Assembly: GCA_937934645.1 (NCBI GenBank)
Contig: CALGYZ010000100.1
Location: forward strand, 1-26,800
Direction: 5' to 3'
DNA: 26,800 bases
DNA from: an uncultured Bacillaceae bacterium
GTDB taxonomy: Bacteria > Bacillota > Bacilli > Bacillales > Caldibacillaceae
Both the position numbers and the translations under genes were made by a program. The notes beneath the pieces are model-generated. The model had not been told where the DNA came from and made no database searches. It saw nothing but the letters and a program-made list of their open reading frames with translations. Positions 15,878-23,115 of the stretch are shown piece by piece; the stretch's first letter is position 1; each line of letters starts with the position of its first letter.

Positions 15878-16672
15878 CTATCTGCCTTTAAATGACGGCT
15901 TTCTTTTTTCTGCAAAAGCCCGCATGCCTTCTTTTTGGTCTTCAGTTGCAAACAATAGATAGAAATTTTTCCGTTCATATTGCATGGCTTCGTATACGGG
16001 CAAATCAACGGCTTTTCTGACCGTGTCCTTAATAAGCCGGAGCGACATTTGCGGCTGCTGTGCCAGTTTACCGGCAAAGGCTTCGGTCTCTTCATGTAAA
16101 ACCGCTTCAGGCAGCACTCGGTTGATCAAACCGTATACATAAGCCGTTTCCGCATCGAAATATTCGCCCGTCCATAACCATTCCAACGCCCGCTGCGGAC
16201 CGAGGGCTTTGGTCAGTTTCACTGTCCCCCCTGCTCCGGGCATAACCCCGAGGTTGACTTCCGGAAAGCCAAATTTTGTTCCTTCTGCGGCAAAAACTAT
16301 GTCACAGCTTAAGACGAGCTCAAAGCCGCCGCCGACGGCATAGCCTTGGACGGCTGCTACAATCGGCTTTTTAATCAGGGCCATCCGGTCCCACCAGGAA
16401 AATTGATCGATTTTTTCCAGGTAAACCGGATCGTCATCCATCATTTCTTTAATATCCGCGCCAGCGGCAAATGCCCTGCCCTTTGCCGCCAGCATAATGA
16501 CATGCACATCATCGTCCTCCTGGAACTTCTCCATCGCTGTGACAATTTCCGTGACCATTGGACGTTTCAGGGCGTTGAGGACTTCCGGACGGTTCAAAAT
16601 GATTTTGCCGATCTTTCCGGAAGTCTCGGTGATAATATATTGATAGTCTTTTTGATTACTCAACTTCTTCAC
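15878..16672 (-). CDS. paaF: PaaF-like enoyl-CoA hydratase
   Basis: This crotonase (264 residues from GTG 16672) has AFAAGADIKEM (68-78) and both hydratase glutamates, E118 in GGGFELVLSCD and E138 in FPEVNLGVMPGAGG. It probably hydrates 2,3-dehydroadipyl-CoA to 3-hydroxyadipyl-CoA, though the third crotonase near 11 kb could do this instead. The start is unsure: the GTG at 16672 and an in-frame TTG at 16663 both lie within the end of the EthD gene and neither has a strong ribosome site. Either way the overlap (17 or 8 nt) implies translational coupling. Confidence 0.88.
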   Translation of the reverse strand: MKKLSNQKDYQYIITETSGKIGKIILNRPEVLNALKRPMVTEIVTAMEKFQEDDDVHVIMLAAKGRAFAAGADIKEMMDDDPVYLEKIDQFSWWDRMALIKKPIVAAVQGYAVGGGFELVLSCDIVFAAEGTKFGFPEVNLGVMPGAGGTVKLTKALGPQRALEWLWTGEYFDAETAYVYGLINRVLPEAVLHEETEAFAGKLAQQPQMSLRLIKDTVRKAVDLPVYEAMQYERKNFYLLFATEDQKEGMRAFAEKRKPSFKGR

Positions 16673-16958
16673 CGATCATCATTGTGACCAGCTCTCCCGC
16701 AAATGCTTGCAGGTCTCTGGCTGACTCCTTGGCCTCTTCTGTTCTCATCGCTTTTTTCAATGACTCATGATCGTCATAATACATTTCGCATAACAAGTAA
16801 TACTCGCTTTTACCGGTTGGTGAGCCGACGATTTTCGTCACTTCCATTTTTCTGAGCCCCGGGATTTTTTTCGTAATCGGGGTGTGGACATTTTTGTAAT
16901 GTTTATCAAAAGCTTTCGGATCCTCCGGTTGTTTGTACAAAGCAATTAATTTGACCAT
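16656..16958 (-). CDS. EthD-family small protein
   Basis: This 100-residue protein matches the EthD family of dimeric alpha/beta-barrel proteins. The opening MVKLIALYKQPEDPKAFDKHY, then HTPITKKIPGLRKMEVTKI, and a closing FAGELVTMMIGEE strand are the family pattern. EthD proteins accompany various degradation operons and their chemistry is mostly undefined. It sits between paaD and paaF with a paaF overlap at its end. The ATG at 16958 follows AAAGGAG (about 7 nt). It may protect or help turn over a reactive intermediate; that is inference. Confidence 0.88.
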   Translation of the reverse strand: MVKLIALYKQPEDPKAFDKHYKNVHTPITKKIPGLRKMEVTKIVGSPTGKSEYYLLCEMYYDDHESLKKAMRTEEAKESARDLQAFAGELVTMMIGEEVE

Positions 16959-16984
16959 TGTATGTCTCCTTTCGTATGATTGTT

Positions 16985-17488
16985 TTATGCAATAGGTTTC
17001 ATCGCTTCAAACGGGTTTCTACAGGATTTGCAGTACAGGATGCTTCTGCATGCGGTCGGCCCGAAAATATTTTCCATCGTGACCGTGACAGAATCACAAT
17101 ACGGGCACCGGACTTCCCACGAATCTCCGCGTTTTTGATCCGGGTCGGGAACGGCAATTCCGATTGTTTTCAACTTTTCCCTGCCCGATTCATTGATTCT
17201 GTCCGTTGTCCAGGGGGGATCATAACGAAACTTCACCTGTACTTTTAATGATTCGTCCAATTTTTGAATCGCTTGCTCCACTTCATCAATAACGTTTTCT
17301 TTAATCATGTCGAGGGCCGGACAGCCCGAAAATGTCGGCAGGAGGGTGACATTGACGTTCTTCCCCTCTACCTCGACATCTTCGACCATGCCAAGCTCAA
17401 CAATACTGACCGGTTCCATCTCCGGATCCATCACATTGTCAAGCGACTTCCAAACTTCCTTTTGTAAATCTTGAGTGTTTACCGTCAT
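16985..17488 (-). CDS. paaD: PaaD, phenylacetyl-CoA epoxidase assembly subunit
   Basis: The 167-residue protein has an N-terminal MIP18/DUF59 domain (DPEMEPVSIVELGMV, about 21-35; TFSGCPA with C56) and a C-terminal zinc-ribbon-like end with C128/C131 (CPYC), C147 and C153/C156 (CKSC). PaaD is needed for a functional PaaABC diiron epoxidase, probably in metal-centre maturation. ATG 17488 is preferred (AAGGAA at plus 17498-17503, 9 nt); the GTG at 17497 would directly adjoin that site. It lies 39 nt after paaC in the conserved A-B-C-D order. Confidence 0.94.
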   Translation of the reverse strand: MTVNTQDLQKEVWKSLDNVMDPEMEPVSIVELGMVEDVEVEGKNVNVTLLPTFSGCPALDMIKENVIDEVEQAIQKLDESLKVQVKFRYDPPWTTDRINESGREKLKTIGIAVPDPDQKRGDSWEVRCPYCDSVTVTMENIFGPTACRSILYCKSCRNPFEAMKPIA

Positions 17489-17527
17489 GTTAAACACTTC
17501 CTTAACATTTCTTTTCCATTTGCCCGT

Positions 17528-18316
17528 TTACCACGAGCTGGCTTCAGCATCCGAGAAGTACACTTCACTCAACGTTTCAAGCGCCTGTTTCAGATCTTCG
17601 GTGTGTTCACCGTTCCGGCCGTTTCCTTTTTCCATGCCGGGCTTTCCTTCCAGATTGAAATCGACTGATTTGCACAGTTCACCGAGCTTATCCAGACATC
17701 TTTGTCCGAGAACCTCTTCCGGTTCGATATACTTTCTTGCACTGAACTCATCAGCGTAACGTCCCTGGGAGATGACCCCGCCGAAGTCTTTCCATACACG
17801 GCGGATGGCATTTTCCATGCGTGTTCTTGCCTCCTCCGTGCTTTGCATCAACTGCATAAACCAAGTTTTCCAGTGCATTAAGTGATAGTATTGCTCTGTT
17901 TCTATTTTTCTTGCAGTGATGCTGAGCGGTTCATAGCTTGATTGTTTCAGAGATTCCAGCTGGGTTTCTTTGTACACGTTATAGAACAGGTTTCGTACGA
18001 CAGTAAATGCCCAGTCGTAGTCCGGATTATCTAAATACGTTCCGGTTCCGTTCTTTTCTTCCAGGAGAATGGCGTTCCGGAAATCCTTCGGCTTGCGGGC
18101 GTGGGCCAATTCATCACTGTTGCCCTCCCCCATTTCCTCCAGCAATTTATAAAACATGTACGCATGCCCCATGGTGTCCTGGGTGATCGAGGAATAAGCA
18201 ACGTCTTCCTCGATATGGGGCACTAGTCCGAGCCATTCGGATCCCCGGTAGGAATGGATGAAATTATCATCGGCCAGTTGGTAAATCAGTTCCCTTAAAA
18301 TTTTGTTGTCCGTCAT
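17528..18316 (-). CDS. paaC: PaaC, structural subunit of phenylacetyl-CoA epoxidase
   Basis: The 262-residue helical ferritin-like protein matches PaaC: LADDNFIHSYRGSEWLGLVPHIEED (about 14-38), SSITQDTMGHAYMFYKLLEEMG (about 42-63) and EQYYHLMHWKTW near residues 140-151. PaaC has the diiron-protein fold but supports PaaA rather than carrying the main active site. ATG 18316 is preferred because GAGGGG (plus 18325-18330) is 8 nt upstream. It starts 5 nt after the paaB stop. The tail after about residue 215 is rich in Gly, Lys and Glu and slightly longer than in E. coli. Confidence 0.95.
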   Translation of the reverse strand: MTDNKILRELIYQLADDNFIHSYRGSEWLGLVPHIEEDVAYSSITQDTMGHAYMFYKLLEEMGEGNSDELAHARKPKDFRNAILLEEKNGTGTYLDNPDYDWAFTVVRNLFYNVYKETQLESLKQSSYEPLSITARKIETEQYYHLMHWKTWFMQLMQSTEEARTRMENAIRRVWKDFGGVISQGRYADEFSARKYIEPEEVLGQRCLDKLGELCKSVDFNLEGKPGMEKGNGRNGEHTEDLKQALETLSEVYFSDAEASSW

Positions 18317-18321
18317 TTTCA

Positions 18322-18633
18322 TCACCCCTCACTGCTTAACATTTCTTCAAGTTTTCTCCATTGTTTCGGCAGATCGGCATAACCTTTCGTTTCGCGGTAG
18401 TGTTTATTGTCAATGCGCTTAAATCCTTCGCGCTCTTCCTCAGACATTCTGCGAATGTTAGAGCGCTCAACTACCCATAAATCATGGATCGACTCCCGGC
18501 GGAAGAAGTTTTCTTTCGCCAGGATGTAAGCCATCTCCAAATTCGGTGCAAGAATGCTGAAACGGTGCTCCATAGGCAAATCACTTCTTCGTCTGCTGAA
18601 CACTTCAAATTCTTTGTAAAATTTTTCTTCCAT
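18322..18633 (-). CDS. paaB: PaaB, small subunit of phenylacetyl-CoA epoxidase
   Basis: The 103-residue protein has the PaaB pattern: FEVFSRRRSDLPMEHRFSILAP near the N-terminus, AYILAKENFFRRESIHDLWVV in the middle and a charged end. PaaB bridges PaaAC heterodimers in the epoxidase. ATG 18633 is chosen because GGAGGGG (plus 18644-18650) lies 10 nt upstream; a longer start at 18666 would place that site in the gene. The paaC ribosome site overlaps its last codons, giving tight coupling. Confidence 0.95.
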   Translation of the reverse strand: MEEKFYKEFEVFSRRRSDLPMEHRFSILAPNLEMAYILAKENFFRRESIHDLWVVERSNIRRMSEEEREGFKRIDNKHYRETKGYADLPKQWRKLEEMLSSEG

Positions 18634-18682
18634 GTTAAAATCACCCCTCCCCAAATATTTCAGCAATTGATGATCACAAAGC

Positions 18683-19663
18683 TCATCCGACCAACATTCT
18701 GTTTTTATTGTATTTGGCCAGTGCTTCCCTTACCCAAGCTGTTTTTTCATAAGAATCACGGCGCAGTTTCAGGCGACTGTCGGTTTTCGGACCATTACCG
18801 TTAATGATTTGTTTGAATTTCTCCCAATCCGGATCTTTGTAAATCCATTGTTGTTTATCTTCATCAAAGCGCAGTGTCTCATCCGGAATGGTCAGTCCGA
18901 GCCGTTTAATTTGCGGTACATATTTTGTCAGGAATTCTTGCCTTAATTCTTCGTTCGTCTTTGAACGGATCTTATACTTAATGTTCACATCTACTTTTGA
19001 GTGTCCGACTTCTTTTGCGGATCTCGGTCCGAAGAACATCAAGAGCGGCTCCCACCAGCGGTTCAGTGCCTCCTGGAGCATTTTCCGCTGATAATCGGAT
19101 CCTGATGCCAATGCAAGGACCAGGCTTTCTCCGTGCTTGGCGTGGAAGGACTCTTCCTGGCAAATCCGCTTTAATGCTCTTCCGTATGGACCGTAACTTG
19201 TCTTCAATAACATCGTTTGAGTCAGGATCGCAGCACCGTCAACAAGCCAGGCAATGATGGCTGCGTCCGCCCATGTCGGTGCCGGCATATGGAAGACGTT
19301 GTGGAATTTTAGTCTCTTTTCAAACAAGTCCTGCATGATGTCTTCCCGGTCTTTTCCGAGCGGTTTCATCAGGTCTTCGGCAACACGCAGCAATAATTGT
19401 CCGTGACCGACTTCATCCTGGACTTTTGCCATAATGGCCAGTTTCCGGTGGAGAGTCGGCGCTTTCGGTACCCACTCCTTCTCCGGGAATGCACCCATGA
19501 TTTCACTGATCCCGTGCATCGCAATTAGCTTAATTAAGTTAGTTCTGTAATCATCGGGCATCCAGTCATGGGCTTCGATTTTTTCACCTCTTTCGATTCT
19601 TTCCATAAAGCGCTCATACTTCTCTTCTTCTGACAAATGTCTGAACTCATAAGCAGTAACCAT
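18683..19663 (-). CDS. paaA: PaaA, catalytic diiron subunit of phenylacetyl-CoA epoxidase
   Basis: The 326-residue protein has both diiron helix motifs, DEVGHG (about 83-88) and EESFHAKHGE (about 170-179), plus conserved FHMPAPTWADAAIIAWLVDGAA. PaaA binds phenylacetyl-CoA and uses O2 and reducing power to make the ring-1,2-epoxide. ATG 19663 follows AAAGGGG at 8 nt; the GTG at 19672 would lie within that spacing. It is the first epoxidase gene, after paaK, and its electrons likely come from the ferredoxin and reductase encoded at the operon start. Confidence 0.97.
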   Translation of the reverse strand: MVTAYEFRHLSEEEKYERFMERIERGEKIEAHDWMPDDYRTNLIKLIAMHGISEIMGAFPEKEWVPKAPTLHRKLAIMAKVQDEVGHGQLLLRVAEDLMKPLGKDREDIMQDLFEKRLKFHNVFHMPAPTWADAAIIAWLVDGAAILTQTMLLKTSYGPYGRALKRICQEESFHAKHGESLVLALASGSDYQRKMLQEALNRWWEPLLMFFGPRSAKEVGHSKVDVNIKYKIRSKTNEELRQEFLTKYVPQIKRLGLTIPDETLRFDEDKQQWIYKDPDWEKFKQIINGNGPKTDSRLKLRRDSYEKTAWVREALAKYNKNRMLVG

Positions 19664-19706
19664 CTGAAACACCCCTTTTCATTTATTTCAAAATTGGATT
19701 ATTAGC

Positions 19707-21035
19707 TTAATTCAGAATTTTATCCTTATTCATTCTGACTATCCGGATCGCTTTGCCATCCGAACGCGGAATCGTTTGCGGGGGCTCAATTTGTGTCTCC
19801 ATCGTTACGAGGCACTGGTTTTTAATTTTACGGGAGATTTTTCTGGACAGTTCCCGGATTTTATCATGCTGCATATTTCCGCCGATGGCTTGATAGAATG
19901 CTTCGGTAATTTCCACTTTCAAAATGACTTTATCTAAAGCTCCTTCCCGTGTGATGACGAGCTGGTAATGGGGAACGAGCTCATTAATCTTCAACAATAC
20001 ACCTTCAATTTCCGACGGGAAAACGTTTACACCGCGGATGATCAGCATGTCATCAATTCTGCCTTTTACTTTCGACATCCGGATATGTGTCCGGCCGCAG
20101 ATGCAAGGTTCTTTAATGAGTGTAGCGATATCGCCGGTACGGTACCGAATGATTGGCAGCGCTTCTTTTGTTAGGCTTGTAAAGACCAGTTCCCCTTGTT
20201 CTCCCTCTGGAACCGGTTCTAACGTATCCGGATCAATGAGTTCTACAAGGAAATGGTCTTCTGCAATATGCAGCCCGTTTTGTGCTTCCTTACATTCAAT
20301 GGATACACCCGGTCCCATGACTTCACTTAAACCATATATATCCATTGCTTTGATGCCTAGACGGTCTTCAAGATTTCGCCGTGTTTCCTCCGACCAGGAT
20401 TCTGCACCGAATATTCCGTATTTCAAGCTTGTTTTCCGGGGATCTTTCCCTGACTGTTCCATTTTTTCCACAATATTTAAAATGTAAGAAGGTGTCCCGG
20501 TGATCACGGTTGGCTTTAGATCTTCAATGAGTAATATTTGTCTTTCCGTGTTTCCGCCCGATACGGGTACAGTGGCCATTCCCAATTTTTCCGCTCCGTA
20601 ATGGATGCCGAGCCCGCCGGTAAATAGTCCGTACCCGTAAGCGTTGTGCAACACTTCCCCGGGCCGACCTCCGCAAGCGGCAATACTTCTTGCCATGATA
20701 TCCGCCCAGTTTTCAATATCATTTTTCGTATAGGCAACGACGGTCGGCTTTCCGCTTGTTCCGCTGGATGCGTGAATCCGAATGACTTCATCCATCGGGA
20801 CCGCAAGCAAGCCGAGCGGATAGTTATCCCGCAAATCCTTTTTTACCGTAAAGGGCAACTTGCGGACATCATCCAGTGTTTTTATGTCATCGGGCGTTAT
20901 GCCTTTTTCAGCAAACTTTTCCCGGTAAAACGGCACATTTTCGTAAACTCTCCGGACGGTAGTTTGCAAACGCTCCAGCTGGAGTTTCTCCAGCTGCTCT
21001 CTCGGCATAGTTTCGATCTCTTTATTATAAAACAT
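19707..21035 (-). CDS. paaK: PaaK, phenylacetate-CoA ligase (AMP-forming)
   Basis: This 442-residue adenylate-forming ligase has the P-loop ASSGTSGKPT (89-98), YGLSE (234-238), RYRTGD (297-302), C311 and C313 in a CIC knuckle, and the hinge segment KGRIDDMLIIRGVNVFPSEIE (about 324-344) characteristic of PaaK. It converts phenylacetate, CoA and ATP to phenylacetyl-CoA, the pathway substrate and PaaX inducer. The ribosome site before ATG 21035 is weak. It lies between the ferredoxin gene and paaA. Confidence 0.96.
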   Translation of the reverse strand: MFYNKEIETMPREQLEKLQLERLQTTVRRVYENVPFYREKFAEKGITPDDIKTLDDVRKLPFTVKKDLRDNYPLGLLAVPMDEVIRIHASSGTSGKPTVVAYTKNDIENWADIMARSIAACGGRPGEVLHNAYGYGLFTGGLGIHYGAEKLGMATVPVSGGNTERQILLIEDLKPTVITGTPSYILNIVEKMEQSGKDPRKTSLKYGIFGAESWSEETRRNLEDRLGIKAMDIYGLSEVMGPGVSIECKEAQNGLHIAEDHFLVELIDPDTLEPVPEGEQGELVFTSLTKEALPIIRYRTGDIATLIKEPCICGRTHIRMSKVKGRIDDMLIIRGVNVFPSEIEGVLLKINELVPHYQLVITREGALDKVILKVEITEAFYQAIGGNMQHDKIRELSRKISRKIKNQCLVTMETQIEPPQTIPRSDGKAIRIVRMNKDKILN

Positions 21036-21080
21036 CCACTAATCACCAACCTATCTATAAAATTTAGTTTTTATAGAAAG

Positions 21081-21317
21081 CTATACGGCGAAAAAGAGTT
21101 CATTTTTCTTAATATAGTCTCTTTCTTCCTCCGGCACATCTTCATCGAAGAAGATGGCATTTACGGGACAGACCGGTACGCATGCTGCGCAATCAATGCA
21201 ACGGTCCGGATTTATATAATATTGGTCATCTCCGGGCTGAATGGCGTCAACCGGACAAACTTCCGTGCATTCCGCAGCTTTTTCATTTCTGCAAGGTGAT
21301 GTAATTACGTGGGCCAT
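21081..21317 (-). CDS. 7Fe-type ferredoxin, likely electron donor to PaaA
   Basis: This 78-residue ferredoxin has C9-x7-C17-x3-C21-P and C40-x2-C43-x2-C46-x3-C50-P. This is the spacing of [3Fe-4S][4Fe-4S] ferredoxins, with the second Cys of the first motif replaced (Glu at the CxxC position). PVDAI and PVNAI flank the clusters as usual. It is transcribed between a ferredoxin-NADP reductase gene and paaK in the phenylacetate operon, which has no PaaE reductase, so it probably carries electrons to the epoxidase. GGGAGAG precedes the ATG. Confidence 0.93.
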   Translation of the reverse strand: MAHVITSPCRNEKAAECTEVCPVDAIQPGDDQYYINPDRCIDCAACVPVCPVNAIFFDEDVPEEERDYIKKNELFFAV

Positions 21318-21334
21318 AACACTCTCTCCCTCTG

Positions 21335-22345
21335 TTAAACTGTTAATTTTTCAAAAATCGATGTACTGTGTTGCGGTTGTTTCCGTGCATCCGGATCCAC
21401 ATATGCTTTTATGCTGCTGATGGCAGTTGCCGCATCGCCGAATCCGGTCACGATTAATTTCACTTTTCCTTCGTAATGCACAATATCCCCTGCGGCATAA
21501 ATACCTTCAATGTTTGTTTCCATCGATGCGTTGGTTACGATTGAATTTTTATGGAGATTCAAGCCCCATTTTTTCAGCGGTCCGAGGGATGAGACAAATC
21601 CGTAGTTGACAATGAGTTCATCCAGCTCTACATTGATTGTTTCTTTCGTTTCCGTATGTTCCAGGGTGACCGCTTCAATTTCTTCTCCCCCTGAAAGACC
21701 GGTGATTGTATACGGGGTCAAAATTTCGACCCTTGAGTTTTTTAGTTGTTCAACGGATGCTTCATGCGCTCTGAATTTGTTTCTCCGGTGTACAAGTGTG
21801 ACGTGGCTAGCGACGGATTCCAATGTTAATGCCCAGTCAACGGCTGAATCCCCGCCGCCTAAAATGCATACTTTCTTCCCTTGAAAACGGTTTACATTTT
21901 GGACAAAATAATGCAAATTTTTCTCTTCATATACAGCGGCATTTTCCAAATTTAATTTTCTGGGCTGGAAAGAACCTATGCCCGCTGTGATCAGAATTGT
22001 TTTTGTATAATGAATATTTTTATCAGTCATAAGCCGGAAAGTTCCGTCATCCAGCCGTTCAAATTCCTGTACAGTTTCCCCGAGAACAACGGCTGGTTTG
22101 AAGTAAAGCGCCTGTTCCTTCAGGTGGTCGACTAAATCTTGGGCTTTCACTTTCGGGAATCCGGCAACATCATATATGTATTTTTCCGGATATAAGGCTG
22201 CCAATTGTCCTCCCAACTGTGGCAGACTTTCAATGATCTTCACTTTCAGCTGCCGCATTCCCCCGTAAAACGAGGCAAATAAGCCGATGGGTCCGCCGCC
22301 GACAATGGTAACATCATATAATTCCCCGTTCAAAAGATCATTCAC
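21335..22345 (-). CDS. Thioredoxin-reductase-like ferredoxin-NADP reductase
   Basis: The 336-residue flavoprotein has the FAD motif GGGPIG (16-21), the NADP motif GGGDSAVDW (163-171), HRRNKFRAH (186-194) where Arg side chains bind the NADPH phosphate, and GIYAAGD (281-287). It lacks the CxxC redox pair of thioredoxin reductase, so it belongs to the YumC-type ferredoxin/flavodoxin-NADP reductases of Bacilli. It is the first gene of the phenylacetate operon, followed 17 nt later by a ferredoxin. The GTG start at 22345 has AAAAGG only 2 nt away, so the exact start is unsure; no better one is visible. Confidence 0.94.
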   Translation of the reverse strand: MNDLLNGELYDVTIVGGGPIGLFASFYGGMRQLKVKIIESLPQLGGQLAALYPEKYIYDVAGFPKVKAQDLVDHLKEQALYFKPAVVLGETVQEFERLDDGTFRLMTDKNIHYTKTILITAGIGSFQPRKLNLENAAVYEEKNLHYFVQNVNRFQGKKVCILGGGDSAVDWALTLESVASHVTLVHRRNKFRAHEASVEQLKNSRVEILTPYTITGLSGGEEIEAVTLEHTETKETINVELDELIVNYGFVSSLGPLKKWGLNLHKNSIVTNASMETNIEGIYAAGDIVHYEGKVKLIVTGFGDAATAISSIKAYVDPDARKQPQHSTSIFEKLTV

Positions 22346-22374
22346 ATCCTTTTAATAGTATGACAAATTTTTAT

Positions 22375-22395
22375 ATGACGTTTAAAAAGCGTCAT
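22375..22395. repeat. Inverted repeat in the leader of the paa operon
   Basis: ATGACG (22375-22380) and CGTCAT (22390-22395) form a 21-bp palindrome with a 9-nt AT-rich centre. It is 30 nt before the first gene and downstream of the P1 promoter. A second TATGACA (22359-22365) repeats the half-site 15 bp away. It may be an operator or a small hairpin. Confidence 0.5.
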
Positions 22396-22414
22396 GTTTT
22401 ATTTTGTTATGTAA

Positions 22415-22444
22415 ATATTAACAACTTTGTCATATATTTGTCAA
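22415..22444 (-). promoter_or_regulatory. Candidate paa operon promoter P1
   Basis: On the minus strand a perfect -35 TTGACA (22439-22444) is 18 nt from -10 TAATAT (22415-22420, four of six consensus positions). The predicted start lies near 22408, about 60 nt ahead of the first gene. A palindromic box covers the spacer and -10 edge. Confidence 0.55.
22418..22432. promoter_or_regulatory. Palindromic box copy 1 (candidate PaaX operator)
   Basis: Plus-strand TTAACAACTTTGTCA is an imperfect palindrome. Its core ACAACTTTGT recurs at 22586-22600. It lies inside promoter P1 between the -35 and -10. Assignment to PaaX is inference from position and operon content. Confidence 0.42.
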
Positions 22445-22531
22445 TAGATTTCTGTAAATTTTTAATTTATTTTATAGTCAGTTATCTTAATAAAGTGTTT
22501 AATCGTTTACAAATAATTGAGAATGCTGTAA

Positions 22532-22545
22532 TGACAACGCTTTCA
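22532..22545. promoter_or_regulatory. cre site for CcpA catabolite repression
   Basis: TGACAACGCTTTCA fits the Bacillus cre consensus TGWNANCGNTNWCA at every fixed position. It lies about 12-25 nt downstream of the start predicted for P2, a classic place for CcpA roadblock repression of catabolic operons. Confidence 0.7.
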
Positions 22546-22563
22546 AGTTGTTTTTGAAAAAAC

Positions 22564-22591
22564 ATTTTATAGAAATATTATATTGTGACAA
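22564..22591 (-). promoter_or_regulatory. Candidate paa operon promoter P2
   Basis: On the minus strand -35 TTGTCA (22586-22591, five of six consensus) is 16 nt from -10 TAAAAT (22564-22569, five of six). It would start transcription near 22557, giving a leader of about 210 nt containing the cre site and P1. The second palindromic box overlaps its -35. Confidence 0.5.
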
Positions 22592-22600
22592 CTTTGTTAA
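22586..22600. promoter_or_regulatory. Palindromic box copy 2 (candidate PaaX operator)
   Basis: Plus-strand TGACAACTTTGTTAA shares the core ACAACTTTGT with copy 1, 168 bp away. It is nearly the same box with its two flanking half-sites exchanged, and overlaps the -35 of P2. Two copies at two promoters suggest coordinated repression, perhaps with looping. Confidence 0.42.
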
Positions 22601-22657
22601 AAATTGGTGAAAATTTTGTCGAAACACCTACAAAACATTGCCGGTGATTGTCAAATT

Positions 22658-22688
22658 AAAAAAACCGGCACCCGCAGCCGGATGCCGG
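22658..22688 (-). terminator. Rho-independent terminator of the 22706-22969 gene
   Basis: On the minus strand CCGGCA / TGCCGG arms (plus 22683-22688 and 22665-22670) enclose a GC-rich loop and are followed by seven T (plus 22658-22664). It insulates the paa control region from upstream transcription. Confidence 0.88.
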
Positions 22689-22705
22689 AAAATTTTGTAT
22701 TTTGA

Positions 22706-22969
22706 TTACCACCAGAAAAACGGAAAGAATGCCAGGGATACGATCAGACCGAGGGCAATGCCGTATGCAAGTCCCCTCCATCCCCAGCCGTAGTAACCGT
22801 AGCCGAAACCGCCCAAATTCCGCCGCGGATTGCCCGGCGGACGGATATATACTTTGTCTTTTGTTACGTTCGTAATGACGCCGTAATGAACCCTGCCGTC
22901 TCGCGTCCGGATTTTTACCGGTTTGCCACGGTAACGGTTGCATAAATGATACATATGCGGTACAGACAT
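22706..22969 (-). CDS. Small Sm/SH3-like membrane protein, unknown function
   Basis: I do not recognise the gene. The 87-residue product has an N-terminal half (GKPVKIRTRDGRVHYGVITNV, then KDKVYIRPPG, about 15-46) that looks like a small beta-barrel of Sm or SH3 type. A Gly/Tyr/Trp-rich segment (GGFGYGYYGWGW) and one membrane helix (about 66-83) ending in FFWW follow. GGGAGGTG lies about 7 nt before the ATG. It is monocistronic, with its own terminator. Upstream on the minus strand CATAGTATA fits a sigma-K-type -10 (CATANNNTA), so expression in sporulation is possible but weakly supported. Confidence 0.78.
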   Translation of the reverse strand: MSVPHMYHLCNRYRGKPVKIRTRDGRVHYGVITNVTKDKVYIRPPGNPRRNLGGFGYGYYGWGWRGLAYGIALGLIVSLAFFPFFWW

Positions 22970-23115
22970 CTTTACACCTCCCTGTCCCGGTTACTTTATA
23001 CTATGCCGGCAAAAACGGACCGCATGGACAAAGTTCCCGGGAAAGGAGCTGAAACCACGTTTCTTGTTCCGGTACTTTGTGTCATCTGACAAAGGGAAAG
23101 GAAAGCAGCCGGTTT

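Noticed and set aside
20646..21299. 217-codon plus-strand open frame
   Set aside because: It is antisense to paaK and the ferredoxin gene, both certain; no ribosome site or protein-like pattern supports it.
21335..22345. Thioredoxin reductase
   Set aside because: FAD and NADP motifs fit, but the CxxC redox pair is missing, so ferredoxin-NADP reductase is the better call.
22360..22557. 65-codon plus-strand open frame
   Set aside because: It is in the AT-rich paa control region, has no ribosome site and its Phe/Ile/Asn-rich translation is what random AT-rich DNA gives.
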